Source of the DNA: Qipengyuania huizhouensis
GTDB taxonomy: Bacteria > Pseudomonadota > Alphaproteobacteria > Sphingomonadales > Sphingomonadaceae
Direction: 5' to 3'
Assembly: GCF_019711635.1 (NCBI RefSeq)
Contig: NZ_JAIGNT010000010.1
Coordinates: forward strand, 32,400 to 96,399
DNA length: 64,000 nucleotides
Shown here: positions 1 to 9,423 of the stretch, in pieces
Numbering within the stretch: the first letter of the stretch is position 1
Layout: each line of letters begins with the position of its first letter
The notes under the pieces: generated by a model
The model's input: the letters and a program-made list of their open reading frames with translations, nothing else
Told to the model about the DNA's origin: nothing
Database searches by the model: none
Position numbers and translations under genes: made by a program

Positions 1-980
1 TCGGCGTGATGATTTCGACCGTGCTGGTCGGCCTCGCGATGTGGGGCGTCGGGATGCTGCTCGGCCTTCCCATCGCTCCGATCTGGTATTTCGTTTTCGG
101 TGCCCTGATCGCACCGACCGATCCGGTTTCCGTACTTGGCGTGCTCAGGGAAGAGGCCGTCCCGCAATCGCTGCAGAGCGCAGTTGCGGGGGAGAGCCTG
201 TTCAATGACGGCGTCGGCATCGTGGTATTCATCATCCTGCTGGGCGCTGCCATCAGCGGGACCGACTTCTCCCTTGCCGAGGGGGCACAGCTATTTGCGA
301 TCGAGGCTGGTGGCGGCATTATGGTCGGATTGATTGCCGGGTTCATCGGTTATCGCGCACTCGCTGGAATGGACGAATATACCCTCGAAGTCCTGATCAC
401 TCTCGCAGTGGTCATGGGCGGTTATGCGCTGTGCAGCCAACTCCATATTTCCGGCCCTCTGGCCATGGCGGTCGCCGGATTGCTGATCGGCAATCACGGC
501 GTGACCTACGCCATGAGCGACGTGACGCGCGACTACCTCCTCAAGTTCTGGGAATTGCTCGACGAACTGCTCAATTCGGTACTGTTCCTGCTGATCGGGC
601 TGGAAATGATCGTATTGATCCCCGGCGTGGACGAATTGATCTTCGGCCTAGTCGCTATCCCCCTGACCCTGATGGCACGTGCAGTGGGCATTTTCGTTTC
701 GACCAAGACCATTCCGGCCGCACGGCTCCAAGACAAGGGTGCTGGGCGTGTATTGTGGTGGGGCGGCCTGCGCGGCGGGATCTCGATCGCGCTCGCCCTC
801 TCCCTTCCGCCCGGCGAAACGCGCGACCTGATCCTTGCGGCGACTTTCGCAGCCGTATTGTTCAGCGTGCTCGTCCAGCGTGCCACGCTTGGCCGCCTGA
901 TCGCGAAGCTGAAGGACGAACATGCGCCTGCCGTCGAAGAAGACAAGGCCCAGTCCACCCCCATTCCGCCGCCCGCATGA
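1..980 (+). CDS. Cation:proton antiporter (CPA1/NhaP type), 5'-partial
   Basis: This is the C-terminal part of a Na+(K+)/H+ antiporter of the inner membrane, which exchanges cytoplasmic cations for protons. The reading frame is open to the left edge, so the true start lies outside the window. About 325 codons are visible, with many hydrophobic segments. The stretch ALIAPTDPVSVL and the following GESLFNDGVGIV are hallmark CPA1 sequences; the paired acidic residues there belong to the ion-binding core. A later GGLRGGISIAL motif is also typical of the family. The short tail is hydrophilic. The exact cation cannot be told from sequence. Confidence 0.9.
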   Translation, partial: GVMISTVLVGLAMWGVGMLLGLPIAPIWYFVFGALIAPTDPVSVLGVLREEAVPQSLQSAVAGESLFNDGVGIVVFIILLGAAISGTDFSLAEGAQLFAIEAGGGIMVGLIAGFIGYRALAGMDEYTLEVLITLAVVMGGYALCSQLHISGPLAMAVAGLLIGNHGVTYAMSDVTRDYLLKFWELLDELLNSVLFLLIGLEMIVLIPGVDELIFGLVAIPLTLMARAVGIFVSTKTIPAARLQDKGAGRVLWWGGLRGGISIALALSLPPGETRDLILAATFAAVLFSVLVQRATLGRLIAKLKDEHAPAVEEDKAQSTPIPPPA

Positions 981-1090
981 TTGCTTTCGTCACCGCCATC
1001 CGGTAAGCGCCGACCGAACGCCCCGGCCTCGTGCGGATCGCTTCGATTCCACCGCCGGGGCGCAAGTGTTTTGCGCGAAGGAAGAAACCG

Positions 1091-1897
1091 ATGGCACGTC
1101 GCCGCCAGATCTATGAAGGCAAGGCCAAGATCCTCTACGAGGGTCCCGAGCCGGGCACGATCATCCAATACTTCAAGGATGATGCCACCGCCTTCAATGC
1201 CGAGAAAAAAGGCACGATCAACGGCAAGGGCGTGATCAACAATCGCATCAGCGAATATGTCTTCACTCGGCTGTCGCATATTGGAATTCCGACGCATTTC
1301 ATTCGCCGCCTGAACATGCGCGAGCAGCTGGTGCGACAGGTCGAAATCATCCCGCTCGAAGTGGTGGTGCGCAATGTCGCTGCCGGTTCCCTTTCCAAGC
1401 GCCTCGGCATCGAGGAAGGCGAAGTGCTTCCGCACACCCTGATCGAATACTGCCTCAAGGACGATGCCTTGGGCGACCCCAAGGTGTCGGAAGAAGAGAT
1501 CGCCTGCTTCAATTGGTGCAGTCACGAAGAGATGCAGGACATGTCCAGCATGGCTATCCGCATCAACGATTTCCTCTCCGGTATGTTCGCTGCGATCGAT
1601 ATCCGCCTGGTGGATTTCAAGCTCGAATTCGGCCGCATCTGGGATGGCGACTACAGCCGTACAATCCTTGCCGACGAAATCAGCCCCGACGGCTGCCGTC
1701 TGTGGGACATCAACACCGGTGAAAAACTGGACAAGGATCGCTTCCGCCGGGACCTCGGCGGCGAGAGCGAAGCCTATCAGGAAGTGGCCCGCCGCCTCGG
1801 CATCCTTCAGAATGAAGACAGCGGCCCGGGCGAAGTCCTGGACATGAGCGCGCACCGCACCCGCCTGCGCACCTCGATCAAACCGCCGAAGAAATAG
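1091..1897 (+). CDS. purC: Phosphoribosylaminoimidazole-succinocarboxamide synthase
   Basis: SAICAR synthase joins CAIR and aspartate with ATP in de novo purine synthesis in the cytoplasm. The protein is about 268 residues, the usual size. It begins with the family signature [15 protein letters not shown] and contains [12 protein letters not shown] and LVDFKLEFG. The ATG at 1091 is chosen because GAAGGAAG lies just upstream (1077-1084) and the protein starts at the family's usual point; an in-frame start about 60 nt upstream would only add a non-conserved leader. Its stop directly abuts the stop of the convergent lipid kinase. purS and purQ, often adjacent in alphaproteobacteria, lie 4 kb downstream. 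Confidence 0.97.
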   Translation: MARRRQIYEGKAKILYEGPEPGTIIQYFKDDATAFNAEKKGTINGKGVINNRISEYVFTRLSHIGIPTHFIRRLNMREQLVRQVEIIPLEVVVRNVAAGSLSKRLGIEEGEVLPHTLIEYCLKDDALGDPKVSEEEIACFNWCSHEEMQDMSSMAIRINDFLSGMFAAIDIRLVDFKLEFGRIWDGDYSRTILADEISPDGCRLWDINTGEKLDKDRFRRDLGGESEAYQEVARRLGILQNEDSGPGEVLDMSAHRTRLRTSIKPPKK

Positions 1898-2779
1898 TCA
1901 GACGATATAGCGCAGCGTCAGTCCACTTGGCGCGATGGCGTAGGCGCAGTCGGGCATGTGGTCTCCGTCAACCTGCACGGGGGTAACGCAACGGTCGAAC
2001 TCGACCCGGCGGCAGCTGCGCACTTTCGCCTTGGCAAAGCGTTCGACAGGAAGGCCGAGCATGGCAGCCAGGCTCAGCGCCATTATACCGAACCGGGTAC
2101 CCTCCCGCAGCGTAATCACTTCGACAGAATCGGCGTGCAACGCCGCCTCCGGGCTCATGCGGAAAGGCCCTGCATAAAGCGCCGCGTTCGATACGATGAC
2201 CGCCTCGGCTTCATCCTCGAATGCCTCCCCTTCGGTCGTCGTCCCGCGTACGATCATCGGTGCCCGCGGCCACTCGCGCATTTGCTGCATCATGGCGATG
2301 ACATAGGCATACCGGCCTATACGCTTTTTCAGTTCTCCCGAAACGCGCGCGACCGCGTGGCTGTCCGGGCCGATGGAGAGGCATGACACGATCGGAAGTT
2401 CACCCAGCCTATAGAGCGGGGCGTGCGCCCATCCTTCTTCACCGCGCGCCCAGCCTTCGGCGATCTTCTTCGCAAAGTCGTCAGGCTTGCGGGGATAATC
2501 CAGTTCCCTTGCAACAAGATTGATCGTTCCCGAAGGAGCAACGCATATCGGCGTGCGTTCCACATTATCGCCAAGAGACCGCACGACATCCCGCAAGGTA
2601 CCGTCGCCGCCAAGCACACAGATGATATCCGCACGCCCGGAAAGTCGCGCGCCTTCGGCAGTTGTAGGCAGCGACACGACTTCGAAGCCTTCCCCCTCCA
2701 GTGCCATGATGAGTGAGGTGAGGTGCTTTTGCGCGAAGCTCCCCGAAACCGGGTTGTAGACAAGGTCGATTGCAGCCAT
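1898..2779 (-). CDS. Diacylglycerol kinase family lipid kinase
   Basis: This is a cytoplasmic or membrane-associated kinase of the DAGK catalytic family, which phosphorylates diacylglycerol-like or other lipid substrates. The protein opens with IDLVYNPVSGS and carries the nucleotide-binding signature VLGGDGTLRDV, followed by APSGTINLVAREL. All three are characteristic. The ATG at 2779 places the NPxSG strand close to the N terminus as in homologues; a longer reading from 2827 would add 16 unconserved residues. Length is about 293 residues. It converges on purC with no intergenic base. The actual lipid substrate is unknown. Confidence 0.88.
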   Translation of the reverse strand: MAAIDLVYNPVSGSFAQKHLTSLIMALEGEGFEVVSLPTTAEGARLSGRADIICVLGGDGTLRDVVRSLGDNVERTPICVAPSGTINLVARELDYPRKPDDFAKKIAEGWARGEEGWAHAPLYRLGELPIVSCLSIGPDSHAVARVSGELKKRIGRYAYVIAMMQQMREWPRAPMIVRGTTTEGEAFEDEAEAVIVSNAALYAGPFRMSPEAALHADSVEVITLREGTRFGIMALSLAAMLGLPVERFAKAKVRSCRRVEFDRCVTPVQVDGDHMPDCAYAIAPSGLTLRYIV

Positions 2780-2941
2780 CGCCACCGCCTCTACCTTTCT
2801 GATGCCAAAATAGAACCTGCAATTCATCGGAAGGGGAGTGACTTTTGCAGATTGCGGGGCAGCTGTCCTTGCCCTCAGCAGCCCAATCTGTACTCTCCCA
2901 TCCGGGACGGTCGCGATTGCGGCTGAATGAAGGGACGCCAG

Positions 2942-5818
2942 ATGAAATTACTGAATGTTGCACGCGCGGTTGCCGCGCTGCCTCTTATCGCGCTCGTCGC
3001 GCCGCTCGCTGCGCAGGATGCGGTGCCAGCGCAGACCGAGGCTCAACAGCGCAGCGAAACCGGCTGGGGCCTGCCGATCTACGACATCGCACCCGATGCT
3101 TCGGTTCGGTACGGAATCCTTGAAAACGGCATGCGCTACGCGATCATGCGTAACCAGACCCCGGAGAGCGCAGTTGCCATTCGCTTTGGCTTCGATGTTG
3201 GCTGGGTCGATGAAGAGGACGACGAACTTGGCCTCGCCCACTTCATCGAACATATGGCCTTCAATGGTTCGACCAACGTCCCCGAAGGGGAGATGATCAA
3301 GCTGCTCGAACGCGAAGGCCTTGCCTTCGGGGCGGACACCAATGCCTCGACCGGTTTCGAGGAAACGATCTACAAGCTCGACCTGCCGCGGAATGATGCC
3401 GACTTGCTGGGAACTGCGCTCATGCTGATGCGCGAAACGGCAAGCGAACTCACCATTGCCGAAGATGCGGTCGATCGAGAGCGCGGCGTCATTCAATCCG
3501 AAACGCGCACGCGCAACAATTTCCAGATTCGCCGCATCAAGGATTATCTCAAGTTCATCGCGCCCGATACGCGCTTTGCCGGGCGTTTCCGCGCCGACGA
3601 AACGGTCGAGAATATCGATGCGGCCCCTGCACAGCGCCTCCGCGAACTTTATGCGCGCTATTATCGGCCTGACAATGCGGCACTGGTGATCGTGGGCGAC
3701 ATCGACGTCGCGGCGGTGGAAGCCGAAGTGCGAGAGCGGTTCGCCGACTGGACTTTGCCCGATGCCGCGATCAAACACGTCGATGGCGGCATGATCGACC
3801 TGAAAAGAGGACCAGCCGCCGCCAATTTCGTCGATCCGGACGTTCCCTATCTCGTTGTCATCGACCGTTTTGCACCCTATCGCGAACCCCACAGCACAAC
3901 GGCAGACTTTCGCCGCTCACTCCTTTCGCAGCTTGGCCGCGCCATGCTCAACCGCCGGCTCGAACAGATCGCAAATTCACCGGATGCCCCGATCATCTCC
4001 GGCGGAATCTCGGGAAGTGACTTCTTCGAATTGTACGATCAGGCATCACTGACCCTGCAGGCCAAGGAAGGCGAATGGCAAGAGGCGTTGTCAGTCGGCG
4101 AACAGGAATGGCGCCGCGCGATCGAGCACGGTTTTACCCAAGCGGAACTTGCCGAACAGATTGCTAATTTCACGCGCAGTTTCCGGGATTCCGCACAGCA
4201 ACAGAATACCCGTCAGAGCGCGGGTCTCGCGACCGGCATTCTCGGCACTGCCAAGACCGGACGGCTCTTTGTTTCGCCCCAGACCAATTGGGAGATATTC
4301 CAGCAAATCGCCGAGACGATCATGCCGGAAGCCGTCGCCGAAGTATTCCGCGAAGACTATGCCCTTTCCCCGGCGCTGGTTCATGTAAGTTCGAAAACTC
4401 CAGTCGAAGGCGGTGAGCAGGCTATCCTCGATGTACTAGCCACATCGCAAGCCATGCCGGTGGAGGCTCCATCAAGTAACGAAATGGCGACTTTCGGTTA
4501 CACTGATTTCGGCACGCCGGGAGAGGTGGTGTCGGATACTGTGGTCGAGGACTTGAATTTCCGTCAGATCCGCTTCGCCAATGGAGTGCGTCTGAACCTC
4601 AAGTCGACCGATTTCGAAGAAGGCAAATTGCGTTATTCGATCCGCATCGGATCGGGCCTGCTTTCGCTTCCCGATGATTCAATCGGCACCGGCCTGTTCC
4701 TTTCCACCTCGCTTGCGCAGGGTGGGCTCGGAAAGCACAGCTATGACGAGATCCGCCGGATCATGGCAGGTCGTGATGTAGCAAGTGGATTGAATGTGGG
4801 CGGAGACAAGTTCTCTACTTCTGGCAGCACGACGATGACCGACCTCGAGCTACAGCTTCAGCTAACCGCAGCATACCTCACGGATCCGGGTTTCCGCCAA
4901 GAGGCTCTGAGCCGGTGGCAGGCGCTCCTGCCGCCATTCCTCGCCAGCGCCGATGCGACCCCGCAGGCGGTTTCGCAATTCGAACTACCTCAGGTCCTGA
5001 CGGACGATAATCCCCGCTTCGGCATTCCCTCTCAAGATAGGCTGGAGGCAGTCACTCTTGAACAGGCGCGGGCGCTGTCTTCCGATCAGTTTGGCTCCGC
5101 TCCGATCGAAATCGCGGTCGTCGGCGAAATCGACGAGGCCACGATCATCGATGCGGTCGCTCGTACATTTGGCGCGCTACCAGCGCGAGCAGATGTGCTG
5201 GAACCGTTCGAGGACGCAAGGCAAGCCAGTTTCACTGCCCGGCGCGAACCGGTCACGCTAACTCATGCCGGTGCAGAAGATCAGGCGCTGGCACAGGTCT
5301 ACTGGCCCACGACGGATGATGGCGATGCGCAGGAAGAAGCGACGATGCGGCTTCTCGCAACAGTCATGCGACTGGAACTGCTGGAGGAGATCCGCGAGAA
5401 TCTGGGCGCGTCTTATTCTCCCGGCGCCTCGTCTTCTATGTCGGATACCTATGAAGGTTTTGGCACCTTCTCGACTTCGGTGGTCGTCGCTCCCGGCGAT
5501 GCCGACACGGTCTTCGCAACCATCGACTCCATCGCGAAGGACTTGCGCGAAAATCCGGTCGATGCCGACCTTCTGGATCGCGCCCGCCGCCCGATGTTGG
5601 AAAATCTCGCGCAGCAGAAGACCCAGAATCCATACTGGCTCGGATTACTCTCGGAAGCCCAGCTCAAGGCTGACCGGCTCGACCGCTATCGCACACTTGA
5701 GACGCGATTGCGGAATGTGACACCGCAGATGTTGCAGGAAGCGGCTGCGCGTTACCTGACGGAAGCCGAGGCCCTGCGTATCCGGATCGTGCACCAGTCG
5801 CTGGCCCAGCGCAATTAG
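2942..5818 (+). CDS. M16 family zinc metallopeptidase, secreted
   Basis: This is a pitrilysin/insulinase-family protease, probably periplasmic. Residues 1-24 form a signal peptide (MKLLNVARAVAALPLIALVA followed by PLAAQ). The inverted zinc motif HFIEH lies at residues 100-104, and the third ligand is the Glu of the ERGVI segment near residue 180, at the expected distance. Length, about 958 residues, fits the two-lobe architecture with four M16 domains, of which only the first is catalytic. The ATG at 2942 follows GAAGGGA with good spacing; a start at 2927 would put five residues before the signal peptide. It lies between the two parts of the split pur cluster, with no obvious functional link. 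Confidence 0.93.
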   Translation: MKLLNVARAVAALPLIALVAPLAAQDAVPAQTEAQQRSETGWGLPIYDIAPDASVRYGILENGMRYAIMRNQTPESAVAIRFGFDVGWVDEEDDELGLAHFIEHMAFNGSTNVPEGEMIKLLEREGLAFGADTNASTGFEETIYKLDLPRNDADLLGTALMLMRETASELTIAEDAVDRERGVIQSETRTRNNFQIRRIKDYLKFIAPDTRFAGRFRADETVENIDAAPAQRLRELYARYYRPDNAALVIVGDIDVAAVEAEVRERFADWTLPDAAIKHVDGGMIDLKRGPAAANFVDPDVPYLVVIDRFAPYREPHSTTADFRRSLLSQLGRAMLNRRLEQIANSPDAPIISGGISGSDFFELYDQASLTLQAKEGEWQEALSVGEQEWRRAIEHGFTQAELAEQIANFTRSFRDSAQQQNTRQSAGLATGILGTAKTGRLFVSPQTNWEIFQQIAETIMPEAVAEVFREDYALSPALVHVSSKTPVEGGEQAILDVLATSQAMPVEAPSSNEMATFGYTDFGTPGEVVSDTVVEDLNFRQIRFANGVRLNLKSTDFEEGKLRYSIRIGSGLLSLPDDSIGTGLFLSTSLAQGGLGKHSYDEIRRIMAGRDVASGLNVGGDKFSTSGSTTMTDLELQLQLTAAYLTDPGFRQEALSRWQALLPPFLASADATPQAVSQFELPQVLTDDNPRFGIPSQDRLEAVTLEQARALSSDQFGSAPIEIAVVGEIDEATIIDAVARTFGALPARADVLEPFEDARQASFTARREPVTLTHAGAEDQALAQVYWPTTDDGDAQEEATMRLLATVMRLELLEEIRENLGASYSPGASSSMSDTYEGFGTFSTSVVVAPGDADTVFATIDSIAKDLRENPVDADLLDRARRPMLENLAQQKTQNPYWLGLLSEAQLKADRLDRYRTLETRLRNVTPQMLQEAAARYLTEAEALRIRIVHQSLAQRN

Positions 5819-6020
5819 GCTGCCTGGCAAGAGAAGAAGACCGGAGGACGATACAGGCTAATTCTATTTGCCGGATCGGCAAAAATTCTGCGGTTCATAA
5901 AGTCGGTTTCAAAGTACTTCCCGCCAGACATGAACTCCCTCGTGGCTTGCTCTTGCAGCCCTCTCGCGGCATAGGCGCGCGGCAAATGCCGACCGCATCG
6001 TTCCAATCGAAAGGCAGCCC

Positions 6021-6254
6021 ATGAAGATTCGCGTTCTCGTCAGCCTCAAACCCGGCGTGCTCGACCCGCAGGGCCGTGCAGTTCATCATGCGCTGGAGGG
6101 ACTCGGCTTCCAAAGCGTCGACGATGTCCGCATTGGTCGTACTGTCGAACTCGACGTAGCCGATGACACCAGTGACGAAGCGCTCACCGATATGTGCGAG
6201 AAGCTGCTCGCGAATACCGTGATCGAGAACTACAAGATCGAGAAGCTCGGCTGA
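6021..6254 (+). CDS. purS: Phosphoribosylformylglycinamidine synthase subunit PurS
   Basis: PurS is the small structural subunit that bridges PurL and PurQ in the FGAM synthase complex, the fourth step of purine synthesis. The 77-residue protein has the usual PurS start ([18 protein letters not shown]) and the conserved ALEGLGF segment. Its stop shares one base with the purQ start (TGATG), showing translational coupling. GAAAGG at 6010-6015 lies close upstream of the ATG. purL is not in the window. Confidence 0.95.
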   Translation: MKIRVLVSLKPGVLDPQGRAVHHALEGLGFQSVDDVRIGRTVELDVADDTSDEALTDMCEKLLANTVIENYKIEKLG

Positions 6255-6931
6255 TGGCTTTCCGTTCGGCAGTCATCACCTTCCCCGGTTCGAACTGCGA
6301 CCGCGATATGGCGGTGGCGCTGGAACAGGTTTCAGGCACCGCGCCAGTCCGCATATGGCATGGCGATGCCGAGCTACCCGAGGGGCTCGACTTTATCGCC
6401 CTGCCCGGCGGCTTTTCCTATGGCGATTACCTCCGCTCCGGTGCGATGGCGGCCAACAGCCCGATCATGCGTGAGGTTGTCCGCGCTGCCGGCCGGGGAG
6501 TGCCGGTGCTGGGCGTGTGCAATGGCTTCCAGGTGCTTGCGGAAGCGCGGCTGCTGCCCGGCGCCTTGATGCGAAATGCCAGCCAACACTTCATTTGCCG
6601 GACTGTATCGCTCAAAGTCGAGACTACGCAGTCCATCTTTACCCAAGGGTATGAAGCCGGACAGGAAATCCGCATTCCCGTGGCACATCACGATGGCAAC
6701 TACTTCGCCGATGAGGACACGCTCGACCGCTTGGAAGGCGAAGGCCGTGTAGCTTTCCGCTACGTCGAGAATTGTAATGGATCGCGACGCGATATCGCCG
6801 GAATCCTCAACAAGGCAGGCAATGTTTTGGGAATGATGCCCCACCCCGAACGCGCTGTCGATGCAGCCCATGGCGGCACAGACGGACTGGCATTATTCGA
6901 TGGGGCTATGAGGGCGCTTGCGAACGCCTGA
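6254..6931 (+). CDS. purQ: Phosphoribosylformylglycinamidine synthase glutaminase subunit PurQ
   Basis: PurQ is the glutamine amidotransferase subunit that feeds ammonia to PurL. It is 225 residues, as usual. The N terminus has the family motif [11 protein letters not shown]. The nucleophilic Cys sits in [11 protein letters not shown], and the catalytic His/Glu pair is in MMPHPERAV near the C terminus. The ATG overlaps the purS stop by one base, fixing the start. The gene ends inside a hairpin shared with the convergent GGDEF-EAL gene. Confidence 0.96.
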   Translation: MAFRSAVITFPGSNCDRDMAVALEQVSGTAPVRIWHGDAELPEGLDFIALPGGFSYGDYLRSGAMAANSPIMREVVRAAGRGVPVLGVCNGFQVLAEARLLPGALMRNASQHFICRTVSLKVETTQSIFTQGYEAGQEIRIPVAHHDGNYFADEDTLDRLEGEGRVAFRYVENCNGSRRDIAGILNKAGNVLGMMPHPERAVDAAHGGTDGLALFDGAMRALANA

Positions 6932-6948
6932 GAAGGTCAGGCGATTTT
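6925..6948. terminator. Compact terminator between convergent purQ and the GGDEF-EAL gene
   Basis: CGCCTGA (6925-6931), a 5-nt loop, then TCAGGCG (6937-6943) and ATTTT form a perfect 7-bp stem. The left arm contains the purQ stop and the right arm contains the stop of the opposing gene, so the stop codons themselves build the hairpin. The T-run favours termination of the + strand transcript. Confidence 0.7.
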
Positions 6949-9300
6949 GCGTGTACCCGAAGCGCGGTTCCGGAAGATCTTGCGCACATCTTCCGAAGGC
7001 ATGGGGCGACCGAAGTGGAAGCCCTGGATCTTATTGCAGCCAAGCCGGCGGATCATCTCCGCCTCCTCGTCATTCTCGACGCCTTCCGCAGTGGTCGTCA
7101 TATCGAGGCTGTCCGCCATGGCCACGACTGCACGAATAATGGCAAGGCTCTCGGGACTGTTTTGCGCCGCACCCTGAACGAAAGTTCGATCGACCTTGAT
7201 GGTGGTGAACTTCAGCTTGCGCAGATAGCCGAGCGAGGAGTAGCCGGTCCCGAAGTCGTCAAGCGCCACCGAACAGCCCAGAGCCATGCACTGCTCGAGT
7301 GCCTTCCGTGCCACATTGGCGTCGCGCATGAAGATGCTCTCGGTCACTTCGATCTCGAGCCGCTTGGGATCCAAGCCACTGTGCGATAATGCGCGCACAA
7401 CCGTTCCCGCGAAGTCAGGCTCAACCAGTTGCTCGGGCGACACGTTGATATTGACCTTGACATTCTCCGGCCAGTTGCAGGCAGCCTCGCGACAGGCCTC
7501 CTGCAGGACCCAGGTACCGATCGGAACGATCAGGCGGGTATCTTCCGCGAGCGGAATGAACTTGGCCGGGCTGACGAAGCCGTGTTCTTCGCTGTTCCAG
7601 CGGATCAGCGCCTCGAAACTGACGATCTCTTCCGTCTTGGCATCCACCACCGGCTGGTAGTGCAAGACGAACTCGTTCTTTTCGAGCGCGCTTCGCAGGG
7701 AAAATTCGAGCTTGCGGCGCTCTTCCGCATTGCTGTGCAGGGCAGGCTCGTACTCGAAATGTCCGCTCCCGCCCCCATCCTTGGCCCGATAAAGTGCCAG
7801 GTCGGCATTTCGAAGCAGTTCCTCAACCGTATTGCCGTCTCTTGGGCCGATTGCCGAACCGACGCTGGCACCGACGTAAAGTACCTGATTGTCGATATGA
7901 TAGGGCGCAGAAAGTGCCGAAATGATTGCTTTCGCCAGAGATTCCACACGGCTGCGATCGCTTGCATCGCGGATTATCACGGCGAACTCGTCGCCACCCA
8001 GCCTTCCGCACAATTCGCCTTCACCCATCAACGACTTAAGGCGCGATGCGACATGCGCCAGCATCTTGTCTCCCACCAGATGCCCAAGTGAATCGTTGAT
8101 GGCCTTGAACCGGTCGAGGTCGATCATCAGAAGCGCGCAACGAGCGCGCCATTGTCCGGCATATGCCAGAGCCTGGAACAAGGATTCGTTGATCTGCAGC
8201 CGGTTGGGCAATTGGGTAAGCGTATCGTAGCGTGCGAGATATTCGATCTTTTCGCTGCTCTCGCGCTGTGTCGTCACATCGGAGCCCACGCCGCGGAAGC
8301 CAAGCCACAAGCCATCCTCGTCGAACATGGGCGTTCCCGACATTTCCCACCAGCGGGTCTGGCCATCTACGAGCGCTTTCACGAGAAGATTGGAGAAGCT
8401 CTCCTTTCCTTTGAGCCGATCAGCCAGTTCGTGAATGCTGGAAGGAAACTGGCCCGTCTTCCAGCCGTCACCCGAGATCAGCTGAAGGAACGATTTACCT
8501 TCGATCTCGGCGATGTCTTTCCCCATCGCGAATGCGAGGCGGGGACTGACCGAACGCAAGCGCCGGTTCGTGTCGATCTGCCACAACCAGTCAGCCTGAC
8601 CATCCTCGAATTCGCGCAGCAGCATCGACACGGTTTCGCTCTTCTCGTGCATTTCGAGCTCCGCAACGCGAGCCCCGAGTGCTACGCGTGCAGTTTCGAT
8701 CACGCCGAAACAGGCAAAGAATGCGCTGGCAATGATGATGGCGGCGAGACCGTAGTTGAAAGTTGCCAAGGCTGCCACGACGGCCCCTGCGCTCACTGTC
8801 AGAGTAAAGGCGATGGTGCTTAGGGGCGCACCATAACGGCTGACAGCACTCGCCATCACGAGGAGGGCCAGCACCGACCATAGGGCAGCTACCTGATCAC
8901 TGGGTCCGAAGACTACGGCCATGCACATACCTACGGACCAGACTCCCCCTTTGAGGGCAGACCACAGGGCGTGGCGATGCAGCTCTTCCATCGAAAAAGC
9001 GCGTTCTTCCGCATCGCCCAGGCGGCGATCGAGAAAGTAGGAGAAGGCAACAACAGAGGCGAGTACGGCTCCCCAAATCCCAAGTAATATACCCGGGATT
9101 GCGCCACGGCACATCCAGCCCACCACCAGCGCGGCGAACAGGTGCAAGACGATGCGTGTACCCGCACGCTTTGTGACCATCGAATATTGCCTGCCATGCA
9201 GACGCGCGAAATCTCCGCATTCAGGCGCATCGAGCCCGATGATCTGTCGCATGCTCAGCGACCTGTCCGCGGAGGACGGCACGATTTCGTTCTCGCTCAC
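6937..9300 (-). CDS. Membrane-bound PAS-GGDEF-EAL protein (cyclic di-GMP metabolism)
   Basis: This is a 787-residue signalling protein that makes and/or degrades cyclic di-GMP. A soluble N-terminal stretch of about 50 residues is followed by several membrane helices (roughly 50-205), then a PAS sensor region (about 235-350), a diguanylate cyclase domain and an EAL phosphodiesterase domain at the C terminus. The cyclase signature is intact (RLGGDEFAVI). The phosphodiesterase has FEALIRW and the DDFGTGYSSLGYL motif, so both activities may be possible. The start at 9300 is the first ATG; later Met codons (MRQ at residue 17 or MVT near 41) are alternatives. No partner gene is adjacent. Confidence 0.93.
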   Translation of the reverse strand: MSENEIVPSSADRSLSMRQIIGLDAPECGDFARLHGRQYSMVTKRAGTRIVLHLFAALVVGWMCRGAIPGILLGIWGAVLASVVAFSYFLDRRLGDAEERAFSMEELHRHALWSALKGGVWSVGMCMAVVFGPSDQVAALWSVLALLVMASAVSRYGAPLSTIAFTLTVSAGAVVAALATFNYGLAAIIIASAFFACFGVIETARVALGARVAELEMHEKSETVSMLLREFEDGQADWLWQIDTNRRLRSVSPRLAFAMGKDIAEIEGKSFLQLISGDGWKTGQFPSSIHELADRLKGKESFSNLLVKALVDGQTRWWEMSGTPMFDEDGLWLGFRGVGSDVTTQRESSEKIEYLARYDTLTQLPNRLQINESLFQALAYAGQWRARCALLMIDLDRFKAINDSLGHLVGDKMLAHVASRLKSLMGEGELCGRLGGDEFAVIIRDASDRSRVESLAKAIISALSAPYHIDNQVLYVGASVGSAIGPRDGNTVEELLRNADLALYRAKDGGGSGHFEYEPALHSNAEERRKLEFSLRSALEKNEFVLHYQPVVDAKTEEIVSFEALIRWNSEEHGFVSPAKFIPLAEDTRLIVPIGTWVLQEACREAACNWPENVKVNINVSPEQLVEPDFAGTVVRALSHSGLDPKRLEIEVTESIFMRDANVARKALEQCMALGCSVALDDFGTGYSSLGYLRKLKFTTIKVDRTFVQGAAQNSPESLAIIRAVVAMADSLDMTTTAEGVENDEEAEMIRRLGCNKIQGFHFGRPMPSEDVRKIFRNRASGTRKIA

Positions 9301-9423
9301 GATTAACGGCTTAGTCGCGAAAGGTTATTCTCGCGTAAACCGCAGGTGATTTTCCGCACCGTCCGAACCGCTCGCGATACTTGGCCGAATTGGCCCTAAG
9401 AACCCGATTTACCTGCGAAATTT

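Noticed and set aside
533..1855. A 440-codon minus frame across the antiporter and purC
   Set aside because: Spans two unrelated genes in antisense with no family match.
5815..6006. Small minus-strand frame in the gap before purS
   Set aside because: No ribosome binding site, motif or coupling; the gap looks like leader sequence.
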